The position numbers were made by a program, and so were the translations under genes. From Bacteroidaceae bacterium (GTDB taxonomy: Bacteria > Bacteroidota > Bacteroidia > Bacteroidales > Bacteroidaceae), in the NCBI GenBank assembly GCA_017428785.1, contig JAFRQD010000017.1, positions 1-40,284 of the forward strand: 40,284 nt of DNA. Direction: 5' to 3'. The notes under the pieces were generated by a model, which did no database searches, had not been told where the DNA came from, and worked only from the letters and a program-made list of their open reading frames with translations. Positions within the stretch are counted from its first letter, which is position 1, and each line of letters begins with the position of its first letter. Below are positions 33,701-40,284 of the stretch, piece after piece.

Positions 33701-35165
33701 GCGAGCGTTTTCCATTAGCCATTGACCATTGCCCATTGACCATTGCCTGCCCGTTGGGTTCGTCCACCTTCAGCTCTCCGCCGATTGATTCGCCGTCCAG
33801 GCTTGCCGTGAAGGGTATGTTCCGATGCTCGTAGCCCCTGAAGGTGAGACTGTTAAGCAAACCCGTTGCTGTGAGTTTTGCCTGCCTGCCTTTGCCCGGG
33901 AGACTGCCCGAGACATGGGTTTCCACAGAGAGTGCCGTGTTTTTCCCTTCGCCTCGCAGGTCGAGCAGGTTGCCCAGCTTGAGGTCCTTCGCAGCCACCT
34001 TCGCATCTATCTCCTGCATGTGCGACAGATTTCCTTCAATCGCGACGCTTCCCTGCTCGCTTTCCGTCAGCAGATTCGCATGGAGTTCTTTGTTCTGCCA
34101 GGCAATCGAGCCCGACGACTTCGTGCTTCCCAATCGGCTGAGAATCGGGCTGATTTCCTTCGCCTGGCCTTGGAGATTCTGTGTTACGAACTGCTGCAAA
34201 GCCGCTCCTGTCCGCAGTTCTGTGATATCGGCGAACACGGAGGGATTGTCCTTGATGTCCTGAACCGTCGCATGGCAAAGCAGGGAAATGTTGCCGCCGT
34301 TGTCCTTGATGGAAAGGTTGGGCAGTCGCAGGATATTGTTCGCCAGCCCGACTTCGGTCGAGAGGTTGATGATGTCGCCAAAGTTCGCCAGTTTCGGAAC
34401 AAAACAGGAAAGGTCGCGAGGACTTAAGCTCCCCTTCAACTCTCCCGTCAAGGGGGAGAGTGTTTTGAAATCTGATGAGGTCAGTATTTCCCCGCCGAGG
34501 TTTGTGTTTGGCAATTCGAGTTGGAAAATAAGGTGTCTTTCCCCGCTTCCCTTTAGGGGAGAGGTGGGGAGAGAGGCTGTGAGTCGCTTGACTTCAAGCC
34601 CGCTTTGCTCACGGAAAGAGAGGTTTCTAAGGTCGATGGCAAGCGAATCGGGCTTCTTGAGGTACACTCTTGCCGTTAGGCTGAGGTCCTTCAGGTGCAG
34701 GTGATGAGGGTCGAAGACCTTTTGGGCGGTTCCCTCTCTCATGGAGGAGTCGGAGGGGGACCGTAGGTCGAACTGCACCTCACCTCGCCTCACGACCAAA
34801 GCTCCGATGGCGAGGTCGAGTGGGGAAGAGGTGGTGTCCTTCTTCGAGAAAGCGTCCACGAGGAACTGGAAGTTGAAGGGTTCGTCGCCGTCCTTGTAGA
34901 TCTTGGCTTTTGTCCCGATAAGCTGTGCTCCGGATATCCGTATCTTCTTCTCGATGAGGGGCATAAGGTCGATTTTCGCAGCGATACGCGAGGCCTGGAG
35001 CATCAGGGTGTCTTGCTGGTCGTAGAGCATCACGTTGTCCAAAATGACTTGCCCCAGCATGCTCAGCCGCAGGTTTCCGATGCTCACCTGGCACTTTGCT
35101 TTGTCCGCCAAAAGCTGCGACGCCTTCTCTGCCCCCCACCTTTGGAAAGCGGGCAGGGATGTCAT
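30780..35165 (-). CDS. tamB: TamB-like translocation/assembly protein (DUF490)
   Basis: A giant beta-rich envelope protein, 1461 residues from the first ATG. The C-terminal third has the TamB/DUF490 features (GNGRLRAHYYNKGRFQLFGT, FTFQPDGTIVFGGDA, LLGVGRFYTYGT). TamB bridges inner and outer membranes and aids outer-membrane protein or lipid transport. The frame upstream of ATG 35165 codes a perfect membrane anchor (IKAIKYIFRFLVGLLAIIYL) but has no ATG, GTG or TTG before the in-frame TGA at 35261-35259; the true start may be ATC at 35237. Repeat-derived insertions lie at 31777-31859, 33712-33747, 34427-34461 and 34537-34576. Strong promoter at 35298-35267. Confidence 0.88.
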   Translation of the reverse strand: MTSLPAFQRWGAEKASQLLADKAKCQVSIGNLRLSMLGQVILDNVMLYDQQDTLMLQASRIAAKIDLMPLIEKKIRISGAQLIGTKAKIYKDGDEPFNFQFLVDAFSKKDTTSSPLDLAIGALVVRRGEVQFDLRSPSDSSMREGTAQKVFDPHHLHLKDLSLTARVYLKKPDSLAIDLRNLSFREQSGLEVKRLTASLPTSPLKGSGERHLIFQLELPNTNLGGEILTSSDFKTLSPLTGELKGSLSPRDLSCFVPKLANFGDIINLSTEVGLANNILRLPNLSIKDNGGNISLLCHATVQDIKDNPSVFADITELRTGAALQQFVTQNLQGQAKEISPILSRLGSTKSSGSIAWQNKELHANLLTESEQGSVAIEGNLSHMQEIDAKVAAKDLKLGNLLDLRGEGKNTALSVETHVSGSLPGKGRQAKLTATGLLNSLTFRGYEHRNIPFTASLDGESIGGELKVDEPNGQAMVNGQWSMANGKRSLICQATLNDFAPHKMGLTKGYEGERFSGLIDATFSDLSLDNLQGDMQLSELTITSEDKGTLRIGDVGLESYQSEGSQHLVVESDFLNVKADGIMNWKTLPASFTHSLRQNLPSLFTSNANHQKPVGNDFRFHVQLQDTVLAERLLGKSLRLPARSTFEGTISDAIEQISMQMHIPRLEMAGQELQNIECRAEAGSTSIQTSLQGERLIKGKPVDINLDAYATHDKVTSRLRWDNKGTISNAGDISLTGTVRRDLADKPAINAKINKSSIIIGDSLWAIKPATIMYHDKVVDVEDLSISQADRHITIGGRVSALASDTLKAELADIDISYIMDLANFHKVDFDGRATGSIYATSLMKKPFADAFLQIKDFTFNAANLGDMSLYGNWGKQERAIMLEADMKGPVPEHRTQVLGTIIPGKGMDDGLNLNVQTSHIDLAFLNKYTKGIFRNLQGRASGRTRIYGPFKFVNLEGDMFVDELKVNVLATGADYHLTGDSVILRPDNIMIRGAHVYDYLGMPGMSEHAATVDAHLMHNSLKNLRFDVSIDAHNMLAYNFPHQGSMSFFGTVYADAQVHLSGEPGNVNIDLSATPMPGTTINYNTATTGTVADADFVTYTSTASPSPSKGGVNGEDAGRLTPSLEETGEADLRINFDINANPNAQIRILMDPRTGDNISLYGNGRLRAHYYNKGRFQLFGTYRVEEGNYRMSIRDVIRKDFTFQPDGTIVFGGDAMQAALNLTAKHTVPNVSLDDLSATGLGLSNTRVDCIMKIGGMAREPVISFDFDIPNANEDEKQMVRSMMSSEEDRDMQAIYLLGVGRFYTYGTLIDTKQTKGSMAVNSVVSSALSSRFNQIMSSALGGTGWTLGTNLRTGEEGWQELDAEALVSGKMLSGRLQFNGNFGYRENKYKMGSNNFIGDFDIQYRLSPRSPFSLKAYNQTNDRYFTQSSLTTQGIGIKFQRDFDRFKELFQRTKKKKAAK
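31777..31859. repeat. C/G palindromic repeat inside tamB
   Basis: Inverted ends GCCTCCCCC (31777-31785) and GGGGGAGGC (31851-31859). In the tamB frame it reads ASPSPSKGGVNGEDAGRLTP, a sequence unlike the rest of the protein but like intergenic repeats of this phylum. Confidence 0.7.
33712..33747. repeat. CCATTGACCATTGCC-type repeat inside tamB
   Basis: Tandem ATTGACCATTGCCC copies that code AMVNGQWSMANGK. In frame. Confidence 0.65.
34427..34576. repeat. two C/G repeats inside tamB
   Basis: 34427-34461 (CTCCCCTTCAACTCTCCCG, reads TLSPLTGELKGSLS) and 34537-34576 (CCGCTTCCCTTTAGGGGAGA, reads SLPTSPLKGSGERH). Both are hairpin-forming and in frame. Confidence 0.6.
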
Positions 35166-35266
35166 CAGCAGCAGGCTTAGGTAAATGATTGCCAGCAGGC
35201 CAACGAGGAAGCGGAATATGTATTTGATGGCTTTGATAAGCGACCTGTTTTCTTCGTTTCAATTTG

Positions 35267-35298
35267 CAAATATACGAAGAACCACGCAAAATGCAAAA
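35267..35298 (-). promoter_or_regulatory. promoter of tamB
   Basis: TTTTG (35298-35294), 19-bp spacer and TATATTTG (35274-35267). Start expected near 35260, only about 23 nt before the candidate ATC start at 35237. Confidence 0.75.
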
Positions 35299-35369
35299 GA
35301 AAATCTTGTTTTCTTTTGATTTATTAGGAAAAACAGCCTCCGGAAATTCCCGGAAAAGGGGTTCATTGC

Positions 35370-35745
35370 CGGAAAAACATTTGACAAAAACCCATAAAAC
35401 AGCCTTTGTGAAACAACGAAAAATTTTGTAAAGATTTTGGAAAAACGCTAAATTCACAGCCTCAAAACGGGGCGATTTTCAACTTAACAGGGAGAGATTG
35501 CCAACGCCGCAGGCGAAGTTTGCCAACTTAACACGCGAAGTTTGCCATTTCCGCTGCCTGTGTTTGCCCTCAAAGCACGCCTTTTTGCCACTTTTTGCTG
35601 CCTGCGGAAACAATCTTTACATGCTAAGTGGCTGATTGTCAGCAGTTGCCATTGTTCTCTGAGAATCGATTCTTTTCGTCCGTCGCGTGTCTCGCCTCCA
35701 AATACGCCATTCTCAGAGGGTCAGTTTTTTCCAAAATATTGACAA
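35370..35745. repeat. collinear intergenic element R3 (about 376 bp)
   Basis: Same order and spacing as R1: 27-bp box at 35422-35448 (identical), GGGGCG, four 22-bp units at 35475, 35497, 35519 and 35541 (TTTGCCAACTTAACACGCGA), 95-base spacer, inverted repeat CTCTGAGAAT/ATTCTCAGAG (35657-35666, 35709-35718) and final TTGACAA. It lies upstream of tamB; the gap to 36232 also holds E2 and a promoter. Confidence 0.8.
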
Positions 35746-35786
35746 GTCCGATGTTTCGAGCCGGTTCAGACCCCTTGCGATAAACA

Positions 35787-36108
35787 TATATTTATAATTA
35801 TTGCTGTCCGGGGAATTCGGCCTGTAGGGCCGATAAGATGTCAGCCCAGGGCAGCGCCCTGGGTATTGAAATGCCGCGGCAAATGACGCTCTGTAAGAGC
35901 AAAAGCACTAAAACACAAACCTTTTGCCCCTTTAGGGCGAACTCTCCTCCAGCGTCATATACCCAGGGCGCTGCCCTGGGCTGACATCTTTCTGCCCCTT
36001 TGGGGCGTCCCAAGCCCCTGCCACTTACATCTTGCTCTAAATGCCGATGGTTGGGAGGGGGCATGAGATGATGAAATATTTTTACCGGACAACTATGATT
36101 TATAATGT
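35787..36108. mobile_element. MITE-like element E2
   Basis: Core between perfect 28-bp inverted repeats (35837-35864 and 35961-35988). Ends contain ATTGCTGTCCGG and TTTACCGGACAACTAT. Outer arms are the reverse of those in E1 while the core (CGCGGCAAATGACGCTCTGT) is in the same direction. Confidence 0.75.
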
Positions 36109-36167
36109 GTTACGCAGGCGTCGAAAGTCCTTTTGTCTGGAAATAGACAGAAAATCTTTTGCTTTCC

Positions 36168-36199
36168 TTTTGTTTTTCATTTCCTTTTTCGTACCTTTG
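36168..36199 (+). promoter_or_regulatory. promoter of the GH43 gene
   Basis: TTTTG (36168-36172), 19-bp spacer, TACCTTTG (36192-36199); 33 nt before the ATG at 36233. Confidence 0.75.
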
Positions 36200-36232
36200 T
36201 GGCTCGATAACTTTATACCTTAAAAACCGATA

Positions 36233-38956
36233 ATGAAGAAAAGAAATCTTACTCTTATGCTCTGCTGCGCCCTTTTTGCCAGCATGACAATGCCGATTCA
36301 GGCAGCAAATTCTGTTGATGAGATAGGCAATCTGTTAGTCAGCTACAGTTTTACCAACAATGGCGACGACGGCGGAAATTATTCTGCCACCTTGAAGGGC
36401 TCGGCCTCTTTCGTTACCCTCGACAACGGCAACCGTGTGCTGTCAACAGGTAACAATCAGGGTTATCTGGACCTTGGCACGCAGATGGCTCGCGAAGTGC
36501 TTGGCCGACTGAACGGCGACTACACCATTTCCCTCGACCTTAACGTGGGAGTTCCCAATTCGCTGGGCAGCTACTGCTGGGCTTGGGCCTTGAGTAACGG
36601 CACAAATCAGTACACGGCGCTGGTCAACAAGGCTGGCGGCGGCGACTGGTACTACGAGATAAAGAACTCGTCGGCCTATATGGCACATTCCAACCAAGCG
36701 CTCAGGGAAGAGGAATGGCACACGGTGACAGCCGTACAGAGCGGCAGCACATGCACCATCTATGTCGACGGTGTGAGCAAAGGTTCGGTAGCCACATCCA
36801 TCAAGCCCGCCAGCTTCGCTTCCAGTATCACCCAGAGCTGGTTGGGACGTTCGCCTTATTCAGGAGACGCCTACATGACCAATACCTTGATGGACAACTT
36901 CCGCATCTACTCCAAAGCGCTTACTGCTGCCGAGGTGAAGACACTCTCTGATGCCCGTCCCCAACAGGAAACGGAAGAAGTGACGTTCCCCGTCATCTAC
37001 GACTTCTCCTCTACCGTCGACCAGGAAGGGCAGTTCACCGGCACCCTGAGGAATGGCGCAAAGCTCGCCAACTTCGACTCTAAGCCAGTCCTCAGCCTGG
37101 GAAGTACCGACGGATACTTCGACTTCGGTGAAGACTTCGGCAAGGCCGTTGGCAAACTGGACAATTCATTCTCCATCAGCACCACGCTTTATGTGCCCAA
37201 GTCCACCTCCGTCTCCGGCGCAGGCAACTTCATATGGTGCTTCGCAAGGAGTTCAAGTCAAGGCTATCTCTTCTTGAGTGCCAAGGACACACGCTACTCT
37301 ATCTCGCCCACGAACTGGAGCGGGGAGAGCAATGTCTCTGCCGCTATGCCTATCGCTCAAGGCGAGTGGGTGAATGTCACCTATGTTCAGAATGCCAACA
37401 CAGGCACGCTCTATGTGAACGGTCAGCAGAAGAGCCGGAACACGAACATGAGCACACATCCTGCCAACCTGAACCGTCTGATCATGAACTACCTGGGGCG
37501 GAGCTGCTATGACGGTGATGCATACCTCAAGGACGCGCTCTATGCCGACTTCTCACTCTATAATACTGCCATCAGTTCCGAGGAAGTGGCTGAACTCGCA
37601 GCTCATGCCGAATCCATGAACGACATCGGCAACAAGGGATTCATCAGTATGGACCTCGAGTCCTTGACCTTGCCCAGCAGCATCAACAACCTGTATGAAG
37701 GAGTCACGTTGCCCACAAAGGGTGCCTTTGGCTCCACCATCACCTGGCAATCCGACAATACCGATCTGCTCTCCAACGCAGGAAAGGTGGTCGGCACACC
37801 TGAGGAAACACGCACTCATGTCACCCTTACCGCCACTCTGACCAACGCAGGAGAAAGTGCCACAAAGACCTTCGACATCTATGTCCACAAGAAGGACAGC
37901 CCGTACAAGCACTACCTCTTCGCCTTCTTCCCCAGCAATTCCGACGAGAACATCTACTATGCGGTATCCGACAACGGCTACGACTATACCGTCATCAACG
38001 AGAGCAAACCCATCGTCAGCGCAGAAGGGAATACCGTCATGAATGGCCTTCGCGACCCACACATCCTGCGTGGCGAGGACGGATACTTCTATATGGTGGC
38101 TACCGACATGCGCTCTGCCCTCGGATGGAGCAGCAATCGGGGCATGGTGCTCATGCGCTCCGATAACCTGATCACCTGGACATGCAGCCAGGTTCATTTC
38201 CCCACAAGATATGCAGGAACGTATTTCGCCAACGTCACTCGCGTTTGGGCTCCCGAAACTATCTACGATCCTGTGGCCAAGAAGTACCTCGTCTACTTCT
38301 CCATCCTCACGAATGATGGCACAGTTCCTTACGACAAAGTCTTCTATGCCTATGCCAATGAGGACTTTACCGACCTGGAAGGCGAGCCGACTTATTTCTA
38401 CGACAGAGGCGGAGCGACCATAGATATGGACATCGTCTTCAATGAGAACGACGGCCTGTATCACGCTTTCTACAAGAACGAAGGCGCAGGCGGCATCTGT
38501 CAAGTCACGGCTTCCAGCCTGACGGCTCCTGCTGGAGAGGAAGGCACCCAATGGAGCAACCCCTCAGGCACCTTGCAGCAGACCACAGAAGCAGTAGAAG
38601 GAGCAGGCATCTTCCGCCTGATTGACAGCGACGATTGGATACTCATGTACGACTGCTATATGAACGGACATTACCAATTCTGCTCGTCGCCCGACCTCTT
38701 CCAGTTCACATACAGGAAGAACACAGCCACTCAAGGAACCTTCACACCCAGGCATGGAACCGTCATTCCTATTACAGAGGATGAGTACCAATTACTCATA
38801 ATGCTTCCTGATGCAACGGGTATCAAGTTTCCTTCTCATTTGGAGAGGGTAGGGGAAAAGCATTCCTATCGCAAGGTAATCGACCGTTCTGGCGTCATCA
38901 TTACTGATGGGGAAAGCGAGTTCGACCTCAGCGGACGGCCAGTCCTAAAGCGATAG
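36233..38956 (+). CDS. secreted LamG-LamG-GH43 glycosidase
   Basis: 907 residues: signal peptide (ends MPIQA), two LamG/concanavalin-like carbohydrate-binding domains (about 35-240 and 255-460, each ending SYDG- or YSGDAY-type), an Ig-like domain (about 470-560) and a GH43 five-blade propeller (about 565-870). GH43 landmarks are GLRDPHIL (Asp608), RVWAPETIYDP and VEGAGIFR (Glu789, likely general acid). GH43 enzymes remove arabinose or xylose from plant polysaccharides, consistent with the PL11 lyase in the window. The Prevotella-type C-terminus FDLSGRPVLKR is present. A repeat fragment (38831-38860) codes PSHLERVGE inside the domain end. Monocistronic with its own promoter and terminator. Confidence 0.9.
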   Translation: MKKRNLTLMLCCALFASMTMPIQAANSVDEIGNLLVSYSFTNNGDDGGNYSATLKGSASFVTLDNGNRVLSTGNNQGYLDLGTQMAREVLGRLNGDYTISLDLNVGVPNSLGSYCWAWALSNGTNQYTALVNKAGGGDWYYEIKNSSAYMAHSNQALREEEWHTVTAVQSGSTCTIYVDGVSKGSVATSIKPASFASSITQSWLGRSPYSGDAYMTNTLMDNFRIYSKALTAAEVKTLSDARPQQETEEVTFPVIYDFSSTVDQEGQFTGTLRNGAKLANFDSKPVLSLGSTDGYFDFGEDFGKAVGKLDNSFSISTTLYVPKSTSVSGAGNFIWCFARSSSQGYLFLSAKDTRYSISPTNWSGESNVSAAMPIAQGEWVNVTYVQNANTGTLYVNGQQKSRNTNMSTHPANLNRLIMNYLGRSCYDGDAYLKDALYADFSLYNTAISSEEVAELAAHAESMNDIGNKGFISMDLESLTLPSSINNLYEGVTLPTKGAFGSTITWQSDNTDLLSNAGKVVGTPEETRTHVTLTATLTNAGESATKTFDIYVHKKDSPYKHYLFAFFPSNSDENIYYAVSDNGYDYTVINESKPIVSAEGNTVMNGLRDPHILRGEDGYFYMVATDMRSALGWSSNRGMVLMRSDNLITWTCSQVHFPTRYAGTYFANVTRVWAPETIYDPVAKKYLVYFSILTNDGTVPYDKVFYAYANEDFTDLEGEPTYFYDRGGATIDMDIVFNENDGLYHAFYKNEGAGGICQVTASSLTAPAGEEGTQWSNPSGTLQQTTEAVEGAGIFRLIDSDDWILMYDCYMNGHYQFCSSPDLFQFTYRKNTATQGTFTPRHGTVIPITEDEYQLLIMLPDATGIKFPSHLERVGEKHSYRKVIDRSGVIITDGESEFDLSGRPVLKR

Positions 38957-38976
38957 CCATAGAGCAGAAAGTATTT

Positions 38977-39016
38977 CAAGCATCCGGTCGCGTGTCGTGG
39001 CTGGATGCTTGTTGTT
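38977..39016 (+). terminator. terminator after the GH43 gene
   Basis: CAAGCATCC (38977-38985) pairs with GGATGCTTG (39003-39011), then TTGTTTTATT. Loop shared with the thrC terminator. Confidence 0.8.
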
Positions 39017-39023
39017 TTATTAC

Positions 39024-39051
39024 AAAAAAAAGGACGGATTGCTCCGTCCTT
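39024..39051 (-). terminator. terminator of the M48 protease gene
   Basis: Minus strand AAGGACGGA-GCAA-TCCGTCCTT followed by seven T. It faces the GH43 terminator. Confidence 0.9.
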
Positions 39052-39077
39052 ATACATATTATATATTATATAGGAAT

Positions 39078-39947
39078 CTATTTCTTCTTCGCAGACTTCT
39101 TAGTCGTGGTAGTCGTGGTGGTTGTTGTAGGAGGCGTATAGTACTTCAGAGCCTCAGGCATGCGCTTCTGCAGTTCAGCTATGCGCTTCTCGTCGGACGG
39201 ATGGTCGCTGAAGATCTCGCTTGTCGAGGATGTGCTTGACGCAGCCATGCGTTGCCAGAAGGGGATTGCCTGCTGTGGGTCGTAGCCAGCCATAGCAGCG
39301 AAGATAAGTCCGAGGCGGTCTGCTTCTGTCTCATTATCGCGAGAATACTTGAGATTGGCGAAGTTGAAGCCCGTCTGCGCTACCATATCAAGTAACTGCG
39401 CATAGCCTCCTAATCCCTTTGCCTCTGCCACTTGCGTGAGTACGCTGCCACCTATCTGTGCAGCATATTGCTGGCGAGTCTGCTTTGAGAGTTGCTCGGC
39501 AGAATGCTTTGCAACAGCGTGAGCAATCTCGTGTCCAAGCACGATAGCGAGGCTTGTTTCGTCCTGAGTGATGGGAAGCATCCCTTCATAGACAACAATC
39601 TTGCCGCCAGGCATACAGAAAGCGTTGGGCTCGCTGCTGCTTACGAGGTTGAACTCCCATTGGAAGTTTTGCACTTCGTTGGCATAACCGTTGTTCTTGA
39701 GGAATGTCTCGACAGCCGTGGCAAGACGCTGACCAACGCGTTTCACCATAGCAGTGTTGGTCTGGTTGGTCGACAACTTGGCTCCTTGCATGTATTCCTG
39801 ATACTGCTGAGTGCTAAGACTGAGGATCTGTGCATCATCAACGAGCAGACGAGTCTTACGTCCTGTAATAGGCACAGTGTTGGTGGTGCCACATGCTGCT
39901 GTGAGCAGAGCGAGGGCACAGATGAGAAAAGCTTTGATTGGTTTCAT
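39078..39947 (-). CDS. M48-family metalloprotease lipoprotein
   Basis: 289 residues with a lipobox LTAAC (Cys19), so attached to a membrane on the periplasmic side. The zinc motif is HEIAH (His139, Glu140, His143) with the third ligand in NETEAD (206-210). The plan matches the YcaL/LoiP/BepA branch that degrades misfolded envelope proteins. The tail is unusual: a run of about ten Thr followed by KKSAKKK. Start 39947, -7 box TATATTTG at 39996-39989. It stands alone. Confidence 0.93.
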   Translation of the reverse strand: MKPIKAFLICALALLTAACGTTNTVPITGRKTRLLVDDAQILSLSTQQYQEYMQGAKLSTNQTNTAMVKRVGQRLATAVETFLKNNGYANEVQNFQWEFNLVSSSEPNAFCMPGGKIVVYEGMLPITQDETSLAIVLGHEIAHAVAKHSAEQLSKQTRQQYAAQIGGSVLTQVAEAKGLGGYAQLLDMVAQTGFNFANLKYSRDNETEADRLGLIFAAMAGYDPQQAIPFWQRMAASSTSSTSEIFSDHPSDEKRIAELQKRMPEALKYYTPPTTTTTTTTTKKSAKKK

Positions 39948-39988
39948 GTTTGTTCTTCTTTATTTGTTGTTTATCGTCATTTTCCCTG

Positions 39989-39996
39989 CAAATATA
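39989..39996 (-). promoter_or_regulatory. -7 element of the M48 gene
   Basis: TATATTTG on the minus strand, about 42 nt before the ATG; weak -33. Confidence 0.5.
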
Positions 39997-40069
39997 CAGT
40001 TTTATTTTATATAAGGACTAAATATTGTATGAAAATACATATAAAAGAAGAAATTTCTTGACGAAAAAC

Positions 40070-40100
40070 TTGTGTATGTCGCAGGAAAGTACTATTTTTG
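40070..40100 (+). promoter_or_regulatory. promoter of tRNA-Asp
   Basis: TTG (40070-40072), 20-bp spacer, TATTTTTG (40093-40100); tRNA begins 19 nt later. Confidence 0.6.
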
Positions 40101-40118
40101 CATTCACTAATCGGAAAT

Positions 40119-40192
40119 GGTGCGGTAGTTCAGATGGTTAGAATACTAGCCTGTCACGCTAGGGGTCGCGAGTTCGAGCCTCGTCCGCACCG
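40119..40192 (+). tRNA. tRNA-Asp (anticodon GTC)
   Basis: Acceptor GGTGCGG / CCGCACC, D-arm GTTCAGATGGTTAGAAT, anticodon stem CTAGC/GCTAG with loop CTGTCAC, T-arm GTTCGAGCC. Discriminator G at 40192; CCA not encoded. Confidence 0.97.
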
Positions 40193-40219
40193 CGAAAAAG
40201 TACAAAATCATGGCGAATG

Positions 40220-40246
40220 AAACCTCAGTCCACAAGCTGAGGTTTT
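40220..40246 (+). terminator. terminator after tRNA-Asp
   Basis: AACCTCAG (40221-40228) pairs with CTGAGGTT (40237-40244), then T-rich sequence. Confidence 0.8.
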
Positions 40247-40284
40247 ATTCTTTAACGAGAAGATGTACTGATACACAAGTAGTT

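Overview
The window looks like a chromosomal segment of a gut or rumen Bacteroidales bacterium, most likely Prevotella or a close relative. Supporting signs are promoters of the Bacteroidetes type (TTTG at -33, about 19-20 bp spacer, TAnnTTTG at -7), few Shine-Dalgarno sites outside the nqr operon, SusC-like outer-membrane biology, DUF4491, a TamB/DUF490 giant protein, Na+-NQR, and secreted pectin-active enzymes (PL11, GH43). Core genes are GC-rich. Three stretches are clearly AT-rich and look like accessory DNA: about 300-2730, 19040-22120, and the intergenic repeat islands.

Layout. 1-252 is the tail of a four-helix-bundle suffix protein. 423-2033 is a decayed Sel1-repeat/aspartic-protease gene behind an intact promoter, and 2093-2770 is a 3'-truncated unknown gene. 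2771-5037 (minus) is an ABC exporter plus hotdog thioesterase. 5392-13055 (minus) is a TPP-riboswitch-led unit: TonB-dependent receptor, PnuC/PnuT transporter, PL11 rhamnogalacturonan lyase and HAD phosphatase, joined by overlaps or very short gaps. 13409-13693 is DUF4491. 14005-18533 (plus) is a threonine-related cluster: a degenerate aspartokinase-like ACT protein, purU, thrB and thrC. 19040-22505 (minus) holds DUF2442, an exported MORN-like protein and a PD-(D/E)XK-like protein, headed by a roughly 310-nt structured RNA candidate with its own promoter and terminator. 22668-29092 (plus) is nqrABCDEF with a four-helix-bundle gene inserted between nqrD and nqrE, followed by a small exported protein and a terminator. 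30780-35165 (minus) is a TamB-like gene flanked by repeat islands. 36233-38956 is a LamG-LamG-GH43 protein, 39078-39947 an M48 lipoprotein protease, and 40119-40192 tRNA-Asp.

The most unusual material is non-coding. (i) Two related elements (about 30062-30382 and 35787-36108) carry a central core in the same orientation while their outer arms are swapped, as if the core had flipped between 28-bp inverted repeats. (ii) Two collinear elements of about 376 bp (18626-19001 and 35370-35745) contain four units at exactly 22-bp spacing and a 10-bp inverted repeat; a third locus (30592-30679) has the same four-unit array. (iii) A separate four-unit, 21-bp-phased array occurs twice (5209-5292 and 13257-13340). 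(iv) The structured RNA candidate at 22193-22505 lies directly upstream of a nuclease-fold gene. Among the proteins, the aspartokinase-like gene at the head of the threonine cluster has lost its recognisable kinase motifs but kept both ACT domains.

All assignments come from reading the sequence and from remembered family features; no database search was run.
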